This document shows positions 23,099 to 31,887 of a DNA stretch of 64,000 nucleotides, piece after piece (the stretch's first letter is position 1; each line of letters begins with the position of its first letter). The stretch is from the NCBI RefSeq assembly GCF_005280295.1, contig NZ_CP040020.1, positions 496,001-560,000 of the forward strand. The letters run 5' to 3'. The notes beneath the pieces were generated by a model. That model had not been told where the DNA came from, searched no databases, and saw only the letters and a program-made list of their open reading frames with translations. A program made the position numbers and the translations under genes. Origin of the DNA: Brevibacterium sp. CS2. Lineage in GTDB: Bacteria; Actinomycetota; Actinomycetes; Actinomycetales; Brevibacteriaceae.

Positions 23099-24586
23099 TC
23101 ACCGTCTGCCGGTGTCGACGTTCCGCAGCACCGGGGTGAAGGCGAGGACGATCGCACCGAGGCCGGCGACGACCGTGATGACGAGCGCGTACCGCAGCCC
23201 GAGCGCCCCGGCGGTGAGGCCGATGAGCGGCGAGGAGCTGAGCATCGCGATCCGCAGCGCCCAGCTGGCGAGCGTGATGCCCATGCCGTGGCCGAACCCG
23301 GGGATCATCCCGGCCGCGGCGTAGGCGGTGGGGATGAACGTCGCGGATCCGTAGCCGGAGAGGAAGAACCCGACTACCACGGCCCACGGTTGGGCGACGC
23401 CCATCGCGATCAGCATGCCGATGGTCACGCACACGCCGCCGGACAGCACGACGCCGGGGCGCCCGATCCGGTCGGTGAGCCGGTCGGCGGTGAAGCGGGC
23501 GATGAGCTGCCCGGTGAGCGCGACGACGAACGCGATCCCGGCGAACTGCACGCCCACTCCGCCGACCTCGCTGAAGTACAGCGAGGACCAGTTCATGCCG
23601 AGGTCCTCGACGAAAGCGCCGAGCAGGCCGAGCGCGATGACGCCGGCGAGGAGCGCCCACTTCGAGGGGGCGGCTGACCGGTCCGGGCCCGAGGCGCTGG
23701 ACGCCGGCCGTGCCGCCTCGCCTCCGGCTGTGTCCCCCACCGAGGTGCCGTCCGGAGTGCCGGTCTCCTCGGCTGCGGTGGCCCCCGCTGCCGGTCTCGC
23801 ATCCGCCGGGCTCGCCCCCGGTACGGCACTCGCCCCCGCGACGTCGGTCGTCTCGCCGGAGTCGTCCTCGTCGGGGATGACGGTGCGCTTGCGGGGTGCA
23901 GGGCCCGTGCGGTCGGACGCGAAGGGGTTCGGGCCGGACAGTCGCCACGCCCAGAGCGCGAGGCCGACGCCGATCGCGCCGCTCACGCTCAGGTGCGCCC
24001 ACAGCGGGATGCGGAGGGTGGAGGCGAGGAGGCCGAGGCCGCCGCCGGTCACCGAGCCGACGCTCCAGATCGCGTGGAGGGAGTTGAAGATCGAGGTCCC
24101 GCGCGCCTGCTCGACGATGAGGCCGTGGACGTTCTGCGCGGCGTCGACGACGGCGTCGAGGAACCCGGCGAGCGCGATGAGTCCGGCGACGATCCACGGG
24201 ATCGCAGGGGCCCAGGCGGCCGGACCGCCGGACCCGGGGCCCGTTCCCGCCTCGGCCCCGGGCCCGAGGGCGGCGACGGCAGCCGCGGCGGTGAACACGA
24301 GGGCGAGCACCGCGGTCCCCGCACTCGCCACCGCCGCGGCGCCGAACCGGCGGATGAGCGGGGCCGGCAGGGCGGCCGCGGCGATCGAACCGACGGGCAG
24401 CGCTGCGATGATGAAGCCGAACTCGACCTCGGTGAGTGCAAGGAGGCCCTTGACCTCGGGCAGGCGGGTGAGGAGCCCGGAGATGAGGAAGCCGTTGAGG
24501 AAGAAGAAGAGGGAGGCACCGAGCCGGGCGCGCGCGTGGTGGGCGCGCACCGCGGGGTCCGTGCGCGGCTCCTCGGCTGGTTTCAT
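23099..24586 (-). CDS. MFS transporter with long cytoplasmic loop
   Basis: A 495-residue membrane protein with about twelve hydrophobic segments in two blocks of six. The first block starts LGASLFFFLNGFLISGLLTRLPEV, a pattern seen in sugar or drug MFS members. The central loop (about 235-310) is unusually long, acidic and Ala/Gly/Thr-rich. The second block contains DRLTDRIGRPGVVL, the typical MFS motif-A-like loop between helices 8 and 9. The substrate is unknown. GGGAGG lies near the ATG. It overlaps no neighbour; the amidase ends 80 bp upstream on the same strand. Confidence 0.82.
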   Translation of the reverse strand: MKPAEEPRTDPAVRAHHARARLGASLFFFLNGFLISGLLTRLPEVKGLLALTEVEFGFIIAALPVGSIAAAALPAPLIRRFGAAAVASAGTAVLALVFTAAAAVAALGPGAEAGTGPGSGGPAAWAPAIPWIVAGLIALAGFLDAVVDAAQNVHGLIVEQARGTSIFNSLHAIWSVGSVTGGGLGLLASTLRIPLWAHLSVSGAIGVGLALWAWRLSGPNPFASDRTGPAPRKRTVIPDEDDSGETTDVAGASAVPGASPADARPAAGATAAEETGTPDGTSVGDTAGGEAARPASSASGPDRSAAPSKWALLAGVIALGLLGAFVEDLGMNWSSLYFSEVGGVGVQFAGIAFVVALTGQLIARFTADRLTDRIGRPGVVLSGGVCVTIGMLIAMGVAQPWAVVVGFFLSGYGSATFIPTAYAAAGMIPGFGHGMGITLASWALRIAMLSSSPLIGLTAGALGLRYALVITVVAGLGAIVLAFTPVLRNVDTGRR

Positions 24587-24666
24587 GGCCTCCCGAGTCT
24601 AGTGGCCTGCCCCTGCCGCCCGCACTGCGAGCTCGGTCACAGGACGAGGTCGTGCTGCCGGGGCGG

Positions 24667-26280
24667 TCATTCCCCCGATGACGTCAGCCGCACCGCGAGG
24701 TCGACGAGCTCGGTATCGCGGCCCGGGGCCATGACGAGCTGCACCGAGGCGGGGAACTCGCCGCCTCGCGCCTCGGGAGCCCCGCGCACCTCGGGGACCC
24801 CGCGCATCCCGGCGCCGCTGGCACCGGACCCACCGCCGACGAGCGGCGAACCTCCGCCGAGGAGGTCGACGGGGACGGAGATCGCCGGCCAGCCGAGCAG
24901 GTTGATGAGCTGGGTGTAGAGACGCAGCTGGTTGCGCACGTGCTGGTCGGCGTCCTCCCACGCCACGGGTTCGGTGCCGAGGGTCGGGAGGACGAGCGCG
25001 TCGAGCCCGGCGAGCTGGGCGAGCGCCGCGGTCCGGAGCGCGTCGAGCTCCTCGAACGCCGCCGCGTGGGCCTCGTCGGTGATCCGCGCGTCACCCTCGA
25101 GGTTGCGGAGGATCTGCGGCTGGAAGTCCCGCCGGCCGGCGTCGAGCGCCGCGCGGTGGATCCGGTAGGTCTCGTAGCCGCGGATGTGCGCGAAGACATC
25201 CGGCATCCGGTCGAAGGCGAACGGGGCGGGGTCGACCGGGGTGAGCGCGACCCCCGGCAGCTTCGCGAGTGCAGGTTCGGCCCGGCGGGCCATCCACTCC
25301 TCCCCGCAGTCGGCGGCCTCCGTGGTGAGCAGGCCGAGGGCGAGCGGGGCTTCAGTGCGCGCGGCCTCGGTGTACGGCTCGATACCGTGCGGGGCGTCGG
25401 CACGGGGGCGCACCGTGGGCGAGTCCAGGGTGTTCGAGCCTTCGACCTGCTGGGCCTCGGTGCGCGAGGTCTCCGCGTGCGCGGTCCACTCCTGCCACAG
25501 GAGCTGCATCTCCGCCGGGGTCCGCGTGAAGAATCCGACGGTGTCGAGCGTGGTGGACAGCGGGGCGACCCCGCCCTTCGGCACCCGGCCGAGCGAGGGC
25601 TTGAATCCCGTGATCCCGGCGCAGGCCGCGGGCACGCGCACGGACCCGGCGGTGTCGGTGCCGATCGCCACGGGCACGATCCCGGCGGCCACCGCGATCG
25701 CCGAGCCGTAGCTCGACCCGCCGGTGAGGAAACCCGGTCGCAGCGGATTCACGCCGCGACCGTGGGCACTCTCCTCGCCGAGGATCCCGTAGGAGTGCTC
25801 GTGGCACGTCGTCTTCGCCACCGGCACCAGGCCCATCTCCTCGAACCGGAGGACCACCTCGGCCGAGGCGCCCGCCGGCTCCTCGGGCCGCACGGTCGAT
25901 CCCATGGTCGTGGTGACCCCCGCGAGGTCGATGACGTCCTTGATGACGAACGGCACCCCGTCGAGCCGGGAGCGCGGGGTCCCGCCGGCGCGCCGGGAGT
26001 CGACCTCCCGCGCGGCGGTCCGCGCGTGCTCGGCGACGCGCTCCGTCTGAGTCGCGGGCACGTGCGGTGGGGCGACGACGGCGTTGAGGCGTCGACCCTC
26101 CGTGTGGCAGGCCTGCAGCGCGGCCTCCACGCTCGGCTCGGCTGAAGCGGTGCGGTCTCCGAGAGCGGCAGCCAGCGCGACGAGATCGACGAGCGAGTCA
26201 GGCGCAGTGTGGGAAGCAGCGTCGGTGCGGGAGGCGGGGTCGACGTGAGATGCGGGGTCCGTGTGAGGCGCAGGGTCCAT
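24667..26280 (-). CDS. Amidase-signature family enzyme
   Basis: A 537-residue Ser-cisSer-Lys hydrolase. The catalytic Lys lies in [14 protein letters not shown], the cis-Ser and nucleophile region in [17 protein letters not shown] and [14 protein letters not shown], and the family block [10 protein letters not shown] follows. The usual GGSSGGSA is GGSSYGSA here, a tolerated change. It cleaves a carboxamide; candidate substrates include amides, allophanate or indoleacetamide, not decidable. The N-terminus (1-28) is repeats of DPASHTDPAS-type, and a Gly/Ala/Arg insertion sits near residues 475-505. It may be co-transcribed with the MFS gene (80-bp gap). Confidence 0.85.
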   Translation of the reverse strand: MDPAPHTDPASHVDPASRTDAASHTAPDSLVDLVALAAALGDRTASAEPSVEAALQACHTEGRRLNAVVAPPHVPATQTERVAEHARTAAREVDSRRAGGTPRSRLDGVPFVIKDVIDLAGVTTTMGSTVRPEEPAGASAEVVLRFEEMGLVPVAKTTCHEHSYGILGEESAHGRGVNPLRPGFLTGGSSYGSAIAVAAGIVPVAIGTDTAGSVRVPAACAGITGFKPSLGRVPKGGVAPLSTTLDTVGFFTRTPAEMQLLWQEWTAHAETSRTEAQQVEGSNTLDSPTVRPRADAPHGIEPYTEAARTEAPLALGLLTTEAADCGEEWMARRAEPALAKLPGVALTPVDPAPFAFDRMPDVFAHIRGYETYRIHRAALDAGRRDFQPQILRNLEGDARITDEAHAAAFEELDALRTAALAQLAGLDALVLPTLGTEPVAWEDADQHVRNQLRLYTQLINLLGWPAISVPVDLLGGGSPLVGGGSGASGAGMRGVPEVRGAPEARGGEFPASVQLVMAPGRDTELVDLAVRLTSSGE

Positions 26281-26680
26281 GGCTCCGTTCTACCCCACAT
26301 CCGCCGCACGGGGACAGGGGTCATCGGACCGCGCCCTCACCGATCGCGGCCCCACCGACCGCAACCTGACCTACCGAGCCCCAGCGCACCCGGGCCGGGC
26401 ACCCGCCGCCGACCGCTGCGGCGGACCCGCGCTCCTCCGGCTCCCAGCCCGGCCGGGCGCAGACGCGCCCGAGGCGACACGGGCCTGGCATCCGACACGA
26501 GCCCGACATCCGACACGGAGCTGACGCATGACGGCGGCCTGACACGCGATGCCGGCGCCTCCCCTTGAACGGGAGGCGCCGGCGTTCGGTGCGAGCGAGC
26601 CGCGATGACGACCGTCCGCTCCGGTCGATCTGCCGGACCGGTGATCGTTCCCGGATCCGGTCGTCACCGACTGCGCGGGC
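26281..26680. other. 400-bp gap with one terminator hairpin
   Basis: No convincing gene. It contains short direct repeats of the type CATCCGACACGAGCCCGA near 26490-26520 and the hairpin at 26551-26583 after the DUF4097 gene. A TAGAAC box 6 nt before the amidase ATG (minus strand, about 26287-26292) may be its leaderless promoter. Confidence 0.5.
26551..26583. terminator. Terminator hairpin downstream of the DUF4097 gene
   Basis: GCCGGCGCCTCCC (26551-26563) and GGGAGGCGCCGGC (26571-26583) form a perfect 13-bp stem with a 7-nt loop. It lies about 100 bp downstream of the leftward DUF4097 gene. Confidence 0.75.
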
Positions 26681-27613
26681 TCACAGGTACTCGATGGACA
26701 CCGAGCCCGAGGTGGCGTCGAGGGTGATCGGGATGACGACCTCGGCGGAGGCGGGCGCCTCGTCGATCGCGATGTCGACCCTGCCGCTCGTCGAGCGCGT
26801 GCTGAGCCGGTACCCGGTGGCCTCCGTGTCCTCGACGTCGACGATCTCCGGGACGAAGAGCTCGACGGCCCCGGTCTTGCCGTTGATGTCGATGCCCTCG
26901 GTCGGGAGGGTCCGCGTGCCGAGCCGCGCCTCGACCCCACCGGTGTCGGTGTCGACCGTGAGCTTCTTCGCGACCGACAGGTCGTCGATCTCGACGGCGC
27001 CGAACTGGGTGTCGAAATCCGCGGTGCCGACGCTGCCGGATGCCCGCACGGCGCCCGTCGAGGTCTGCAGGCGCAGCGAGTCGGCGACGACATCGGCCTC
27101 GAGGTAGCCGGAGTTCGTCTCCGCGACGATTCCGCGGTAGGTCCCGTCGATCGAGGTCCGAGCGAAGTTCGAGGTGCTCGTGACGTCGAGCTCCTGCGCC
27201 TGGGACTCGGGCACCTCGACGGTGAGGGTGACCCGGTCGTTGTTGCTGCCGAGCATCGAGTCGCCGAGCCCGGTGAGCCCGACGGTGGTGACGCCGCCGG
27301 AGACGTCGACGGAGACTGCGGGGTCCTCCGCGCTCGACCCGCGGTAGTGGAAGGACACCGAGCCGGTCTTCCCCGGCGTGGTGACGATCCGGACGCGGGC
27401 GTTGCTCGCGTCGACGACGAGCTCGCTCATGGTCTCCGGCAGGTCGACGGTCTCCGAGGTCTCATAGGTGTTGACGCGCTTGGTGAAGTCGATGATCGCG
27501 CCGGTCAGCGGCAGGATGAGCGCGATGACGGCGATGGCGGCGATGATCAGGCGGATGACGAGGCGGGCGCCGGGGTTCATGCCGGCGGGTCCGGGAGTGC
27601 TGGGGGATGACAT
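26681..27613 (-). CDS. Membrane-anchored DUF4097-type beta-repeat protein
   Basis: A 310-residue protein with a cytoplasmic leader, one transmembrane helix (about 18-40: VIRLIIAAIAVIALILPLTG) and an extracytoplasmic part made of repeated short beta-strand units (LRLQTSTGAVRASGSVGTADFDTQFG and similar), typical of the DUF4097 adhesin-like beta-solenoid. Function unknown; in many bacteria such genes sit beside two-component systems and respond to envelope stress. Here the response regulator and kinase genes lie immediately upstream on the same strand (127-bp gap). Confidence 0.75.
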   Translation of the reverse strand: MSSPSTPGPAGMNPGARLVIRLIIAAIAVIALILPLTGAIIDFTKRVNTYETSETVDLPETMSELVVDASNARVRIVTTPGKTGSVSFHYRGSSAEDPAVSVDVSGGVTTVGLTGLGDSMLGSNNDRVTLTVEVPESQAQELDVTSTSNFARTSIDGTYRGIVAETNSGYLEADVVADSLRLQTSTGAVRASGSVGTADFDTQFGAVEIDDLSVAKKLTVDTDTGGVEARLGTRTLPTEGIDINGKTGAVELFVPEIVDVEDTEATGYRLSTRSTSGRVDIAIDEAPASAEVVIPITLDATSGSVSIEYL

Positions 27614-27739
27614 GGCGTGTCCTTTCGGGACTGCGGTGCAGAAGATCGATGTGGGGGCCCGGCCGCGGGCCGGTGGCGAGGTCGCGCGGTGCGGGCCGGA
27701 CGCGGAGTCGAACGGGCCGGTGGTCAGGCTTTCGGGCTG

Positions 27740-28384
27740 TCAGGCGCGGAGGAAGCGGAGCACGGCGAGCACGCGCCGGTTCTCCGAGGTGTCGGCGGTG
27801 AGGCCGAACTTCGTGAACACCGAGCTGATGTGCTTCTCCACCGCGCCGGCGCTGAGGTACAGCGTCGAGGCGATCGCGGCGTTCGACTTGCCCTCCGCCA
27901 TGAGCTGGAGGACCTCCCGCTCGCGCGGCGAGAGCGTCGCCAGACCGTCCTGCTTGCGGGAGCGGACGAGGATCTGGGTGACGACCTCGGGGTCGAGCAC
28001 CGTGCCGCCGGAGGCGACCTCGGTGACGGCGGCGAGGAAGTCGTCGACGTCGGCCACCCGGTCCTTGAGGAGGTACCCGAACCCGCCGGTGTTCTCCGCG
28101 ATGAGCTCGGCGGCGTAGCGCTCCTCCACGTACTGCGAGAGGACGAGCACACCGGTCTCCGGGTTCTGGCGGCGCAGCAGGACGGCGGCGCGGATGCCCT
28201 CATCGGTGAAGGTGGGAGGCATCCGCACGTCGACCACGGCGAGGTCGGGGCGGTCGGTGTTGACGGCGGCGAGCAGCCCGTTGGCGTCGGACACGGCACT
28301 CGTCACCTCGTGGCCGAACTCGGTGAGCAGGCGGACGATTCCTTCGCGCAGGAGGACGGAGTCCTCGGCGATCACGATGCGCAT
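27740..28384 (-). CDS. NarL/LuxR-type response regulator
   Basis: A 214-residue regulator: an N-terminal receiver domain with phospho-acceptor Asp52 in VVDVRMPP, acidic pocket ED at 7-8 and Lys in YLLKDRV; and a C-terminal LuxR helix-turn-helix (LSPREREVLQLMAEGKSNAAIASTLYLSAGAVEKHISSVFTKFGL). The ATG at 28384 overlaps the kinase stop by 13 bp, so the two are translationally coupled. It probably controls the adjacent DUF4097 gene and/or its own operon. Its partner kinase lacks the canonical histidine, so phosphorylation may come from elsewhere. Confidence 0.9.
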   Translation of the reverse strand: MRIVIAEDSVLLREGIVRLLTEFGHEVTSAVSDANGLLAAVNTDRPDLAVVDVRMPPTFTDEGIRAAVLLRRQNPETGVLVLSQYVEERYAAELIAENTGGFGYLLKDRVADVDDFLAAVTEVASGGTVLDPEVVTQILVRSRKQDGLATLSPREREVLQLMAEGKSNAAIASTLYLSAGAVEKHISSVFTKFGLTADTSENRRVLAVLRFLRA

Positions 28385-29934
28385 GGCACCTCCGCAACGA
28401 TGGTCGTGGGTCCGCCTGCCGGGCTGGTGAGGCTGAGCGTGCCGCGGGCGGAGGTCACCCGGTCGGCGAGCCCGGCGAGGCCGGTGCGGCTGCCGTCGCG
28501 ATTCACCTGCGCTCCTCCCCGTCCGTCGTCGGTGACGCTGATCTGCATCGATCGTCCGTCTCCCACGATACTCACCCGGGCGCGGCTCGCACCGGAGTGC
28601 TTGGCGATGTTCGTCAGCGATTCCGCGACGACGAAGTAGGCGACGGACTCCGCCTCGGTGCCCGGTCGGCGCGGCAGGTCGATGTGGACGTCGACGGGGA
28701 TCACCGAGCGGGCGGCGAGCGCGGAGATCGCCGGGTCGAGGCCGCGGTCGGTGAGCACCGCGGGGTGGATGCCGCGGGCGAGCTGGCGCAGCTCGGTGAT
28801 CGCGACCTTGCTCTCCGCGTGCGCCTCGGTGAGGAGCTGGCGGGCGTCCTCGGGGTGGGAGTCGAACTTCGACTTCGCCATCCCGAGCTTCATCGACATC
28901 GCGACGAGCATGGGCTGCACGCCGTCGTAAAGGTCCCGCTCGATCCGCAGCCGTTCGGCGGTGGCGGCATCGACGGCGCCCACGCGGGCCCGGTCGAGGG
29001 TGTGGACCTCGGCGCGGAGTGCGGCGGCCTGGGTCGCCGGGAGCAGTCCGCGGTCGAGCGCCCGGTCGAGGTAGGGCGCGAACCACAGGAGGGCGAGGGC
29101 GACGAGGATGCCGGTCACACCGAGCGCACCGTTGAGCAGCCGGAAGCCGGCCGCCGCCGGGTCGCCGATCGTGAACACCTCCGCCGAGGCGGGGGTGATG
29201 GCGCCGGCGAGCAGCACGAGTCCGAGGCCGGCGCCGACGATCGCGAGGGTGAAGGCGAAGAGCCCGTAGAGGGCCTTGACGATGTGGTGGGCGGTCGAGC
29301 GCCAGAACGCGCTCGAGCGCAGGATCAGCCACTGGGTCTCGAGGAAGCCGGCGAATCCGGTGCGCCGGGAGACTGGTGGGGTCGGTGCGGGGATCCCGTC
29401 GGCGTAGACCGCCTCCGCGCGGAGGCGCTCGACGTGGTTGATCCCGCGCTGGAGCAGGAACCACAGGAACAGGCAGATGATGCCGGCCCCAGCGGCGAAG
29501 ATCCCGCCGATGCCGACGAAGAGGATCGAGATCGGCAGCCACAGCCACATCACACCGATGACGGCGGAGACGATGACGTTGGCGACGCCGAGGAATCCGG
29601 GTGGGGCAGGGTTCCAGGAACGCTCCGCCGGCTCAGGTGCGCCGGTGGCGGTGGATGCGGTGGCGGTCGACGCAGCGGTGGCGACGGTGGCGGGTTCCCC
29701 GGGTGCCGAGGCCCCGGGGTCCGTCCCGAGGTGCATGGTGCGCGGGAGGTCCGCGGGCCGGACCGGGGCGGGCGCCTCGAGCGTGGCGGTCGGGGCCGAG
29801 GCGCCTACCCGGGTATTCGTGGGTCGGGTGTTCGCTCGAGCTGCGTGTTCGCTGGTCGCGTTCTCGCGGGTCGAGGCACCGGCCGGGTACTCGCGGGTCG
29901 GGGCGGGTGAGGGGATCGGCCGGGTGGCGGGCAC
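28372..29934 (-). CDS. NarL-class sensor histidine kinase with Tyr in place of the phospho-acceptor His
   Basis: A 520-residue protein: disordered leader (1-110), two hydrophobic helices (about 115-165), a sensor-type domain with three more (about 215-310), the HisKA_3 dimerisation helix and an HATPase_c domain (SLTNIAKHSG N-box, DDGRGG, TGLAGLADRV G-box). The H-box should read ERDLHDGxQ but reads ERDLYDGVQ, with Tyr336 encoded by TAC at 28927-28929, one transition away from CAC. The GTG at 29934 is the first start after an in-frame TAG at 29992-29994; an ATG at 30073 in another frame has a better promoter, so the N-terminus is doubtful. Confidence 0.8.
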   Translation of the reverse strand: MPATRPIPSPAPTREYPAGASTRENATSEHAARANTRPTNTRVGASAPTATLEAPAPVRPADLPRTMHLGTDPGASAPGEPATVATAASTATASTATGAPEPAERSWNPAPPGFLGVANVIVSAVIGVMWLWLPISILFVGIGGIFAAGAGIICLFLWFLLQRGINHVERLRAEAVYADGIPAPTPPVSRRTGFAGFLETQWLILRSSAFWRSTAHHIVKALYGLFAFTLAIVGAGLGLVLLAGAITPASAEVFTIGDPAAAGFRLLNGALGVTGILVALALLWFAPYLDRALDRGLLPATQAAALRAEVHTLDRARVGAVDAATAERLRIERDLYDGVQPMLVAMSMKLGMAKSKFDSHPEDARQLLTEAHAESKVAITELRQLARGIHPAVLTDRGLDPAISALAARSVIPVDVHIDLPRRPGTEAESVAYFVVAESLTNIAKHSGASRARVSIVGDGRSMQISVTDDGRGGAQVNRDGSRTGLAGLADRVTSARGTLSLTSPAGGPTTIVAEVPCAS

Positions 29935-30079
29935 CTCGGCGGCGGGCGCCTCGGGACCGGGCAGCTCGGCGGGGACTGCGTCGTGGGCGGCCTAGCCGGG
30001 GGTCGTCGGACGAGTGGACGGACGGGTGGACGGGCGGTGCGTCGGGCCGCGGGGGCGGGGATTTCTCATTCATGCTGTC

Positions 30080-30085
30080 ACCGTA
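30080..30085 (-). promoter_or_regulatory. -10 box for a leaderless start at 30073
   Basis: TACGGT on the minus strand, 6 nt before an ATG at 30073 that opens MNEKSPPPRPDAPPVHPSV. This frame is not the frame of the kinase body; one base must be skipped to join them. Confidence 0.35.
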
Positions 30086-30288
30086 CGGATTCCGGGCATG
30101 CGCCCACTATGCGGTGGACCGTCCACCCGGCTTCGGGTTTTCCCGACCCGGGGCAGGGGGACGGGCGGACGCCGGGTCCGGCCGGGCTCGCCTCGCTGCG
30201 TCTCATGCCCTCCATCCGGCCATTGTCTCCCACCCGCGGATCGGTGAGGATGGCCTGAGTGTGACCGCCGTCATCCGAGAGGACCCCC

Positions 30289-30433
30289 ATGCGCCTGTCG
30301 TCCCGTCCCTGGCTCCCCGCCGCCTCGCGCGAGCGGATCTCCGCCGTCACCGCGCAGACCTTCGCCGACACCGCCGCCCCGGGGAGCATCACCGCCGCGA
30401 TCGAGGCGCTCGCACGGGACAGCGAGCGCTACT
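30289..30433 (+). pseudogene. 5' fragment of SHMT-like gene, split by IS481 element
   Basis: The ATG at 30289 follows GAGAGGA and encodes MRLSSRPWLP..., 48 codons ending ...ARDSERY at the insertion point. The fragment continues after the element at 32876. Joining base 30433 to 32876, i.e. removing the element and one target copy, restores a single 463-residue frame (RDSERY|YSEQALNL). Left alone, the fragment reads into the element and stops at 30540. Confidence 0.9.
30428..30433 (+). repeat. Left target-site duplication of the IS481 element
   Basis: GCTACT immediately left of the element; the same 6 bp follow the right end at 32870-32875. Confidence 0.93.
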
Positions 30434-30456
30434 TGTACTGCCCGGAGACGTTGATC
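30434..30456 (+). repeat. Left terminal inverted repeat of the IS481 element
   Basis: 23 bp, starting TGTACTGCCCGGAGACG, identical to the reverse complement of the right end. Identity stops at base 24. Confidence 0.95.
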
Positions 30457-30549
30457 GAGCCGCCACGGCCCTGGCGTTCGTGTAGCGACACCACAGTGGT
30501 CGTCAGACAAGTGACTGTTTCTGGGCCGGGGCTTCCCTAGGGTGGGTGC

Positions 30550-31347
30550 ATGCCCGTTTGGCAGCCAGCTATCCCGCAAGGGTTGCGCCCCCATCTCCTT
30601 TCCTGGGTGGGGTACGACTTCACCAGTACCGACACCGTCCACCACGGGGTTCCCTCGATGGGCGTCACGGTGGTGCTGTCCCTCGCAGAGCCCATCGACT
30701 GTGGCTGGCTTCATGGCGACGCGCGGCATCTCTGTGACGTACTAGTCTCCGGCCTGCACACCACTCCGGCTCTGATCCAGTCGAGGGGACGCCAGCAGGG
30801 CCTCGAATTGTCGCTCCACCCGCTCTCGACCCGTCGGCTTCTCGGGCTGCCGGCCGGGGAACTGGCCGGCTCGATGGTTGATGTGAATGATCTCTCGTGG
30901 CCCAGGCACCTGCTCGACCAGCTGCGGCAGTCAACGTGGCCACGACGGTTCCACCTCTTGGCGGCATTCCTCACCAAGAGGCTCGAGCAGCATCCTCATG
31001 CACCGCGCGCAGACCTGGTCGAGGCACTCGCGCGGATCCATCGGACCCGAGGCACGATCCCCATCTCCGGCCTGGCTCAGGACGTTGGCCTGTCCAGACG
31101 GCGGCTCTCAAGCCTGTTCAACCTCGAGACCGGTCTCTCGCCCAAGCAGGTGGCGCGCATCGCTCGCTTCACCCACGCCAAAGACTTGGTCCAGCGTGGC
31201 GCCCAGCCCTCGGACGTCGCGGCGATGGCCGGCTACAGCGACCAACCGCACCTGTCCCGGGAATGGAAGTCGATGACTGGATGGACGCTGCGCCAGTCGA
31301 AGGACGATTTCCCATTGCTTCAAGACACCGACATGCTTCCGGCGTGA
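30550..31347 (+). CDS. AraC-family transcriptional regulator (IS passenger)
   Basis: A 265-residue protein. The C-terminal third has the two AraC/XylS helix-turn-helix units: ISGLAQDVGLSRRRLSSLF (172-190) and SDVAAMAGYSDQPHLSREWK (221-240), the second matching the AraC signature A..aGfsdqsh(l/f)sr.fk. The N-terminal 130 residues are an effector-type domain of the kind seen in actinobacterial regulators with uncharacterised ligands. It is followed 10 bp later by a VOC gene on the same strand, a pairing common in actinomycetes outside IS elements. No good ribosome-binding site precedes the ATG at 30550. Lying wholly inside the element, it moves with it. Confidence 0.85.
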   Translation: MPVWQPAIPQGLRPHLLSWVGYDFTSTDTVHHGVPSMGVTVVLSLAEPIDCGWLHGDARHLCDVLVSGLHTTPALIQSRGRQQGLELSLHPLSTRRLLGLPAGELAGSMVDVNDLSWPRHLLDQLRQSTWPRRFHLLAAFLTKRLEQHPHAPRADLVEALARIHRTRGTIPISGLAQDVGLSRRRLSSLFNLETGLSPKQVARIARFTHAKDLVQRGAQPSDVAAMAGYSDQPHLSREWKSMTGWTLRQSKDDFPLLQDTDMLPA

Positions 31348-31357
31348 GGCTAGAGCC

Positions 31358-31744
31358 ATGACGACACCACAGCTGTTCCACTGCCTGCGCTATACAGACG
31401 CCGATCGAGGCATCGACTTCCTCCAAGCCATCGGCTTCACCACCGCCATGATCGTGCGGGATCCTGATGACGCGACCTTGGTGGCCCATGCGCAACTTGC
31501 CTGGCGTGACAACGGGGGCATCATGCTCGGCTCTGTTCGGGACGATGACCCGCATTACGGGCCGGGGATCTGCAACCTGGTGGTCGCCAGTGATGAGGAC
31601 GTGGACAGCCTCTTCGCCGCAGCCCTGGCACACGGCGCGACCACCGTCACGGAGCCCAACGACGCCCCCCACGGAGGGCGCAACGCATGTGTCGCTGACT
31701 TCGATGGCCACTGGTGGAACCTCGACTCCTACCCGGGAGCCTGA
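31358..31744 (+). CDS. VOC-superfamily (glyoxalase/PhnB-like) protein (IS passenger)
   Basis: A 128-residue single-domain vicinal-oxygen-chelate protein with the PhnB-like start LFHCLRYTDADRGIDFLQAIGF, the central ICNLVVASDEDVDSLFAAALAHGATTV and the C-terminal HGGRNACVADFDGHWWNLDSY. Only some metal positions of true glyoxalases are visible, so it may bind rather than isomerise its ligand; related proteins confer resistance by sequestering or modifying electrophiles or antibiotics. It begins 10 bp after the AraC gene, implying a bicistronic passenger unit under that regulator. Confidence 0.8.
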   Translation: MTTPQLFHCLRYTDADRGIDFLQAIGFTTAMIVRDPDDATLVAHAQLAWRDNGGIMLGSVRDDDPHYGPGICNLVVASDEDVDSLFAAALAHGATTVTEPNDAPHGGRNACVADFDGHWWNLDSYPGA

Positions 31745-31887
31745 GCCGGGGAACACCCCTCGACACCGTCATGTGCCACGGCTCACGAGTTCGTGCACAT
31801 CTCAATGAGCCCTGGCCCACACAATCTCGCCGCCCGCGGCGGCAACTGGCCTTCCTGGGCGGCGCATGCCCCCAGGAAGGCCTCGTC

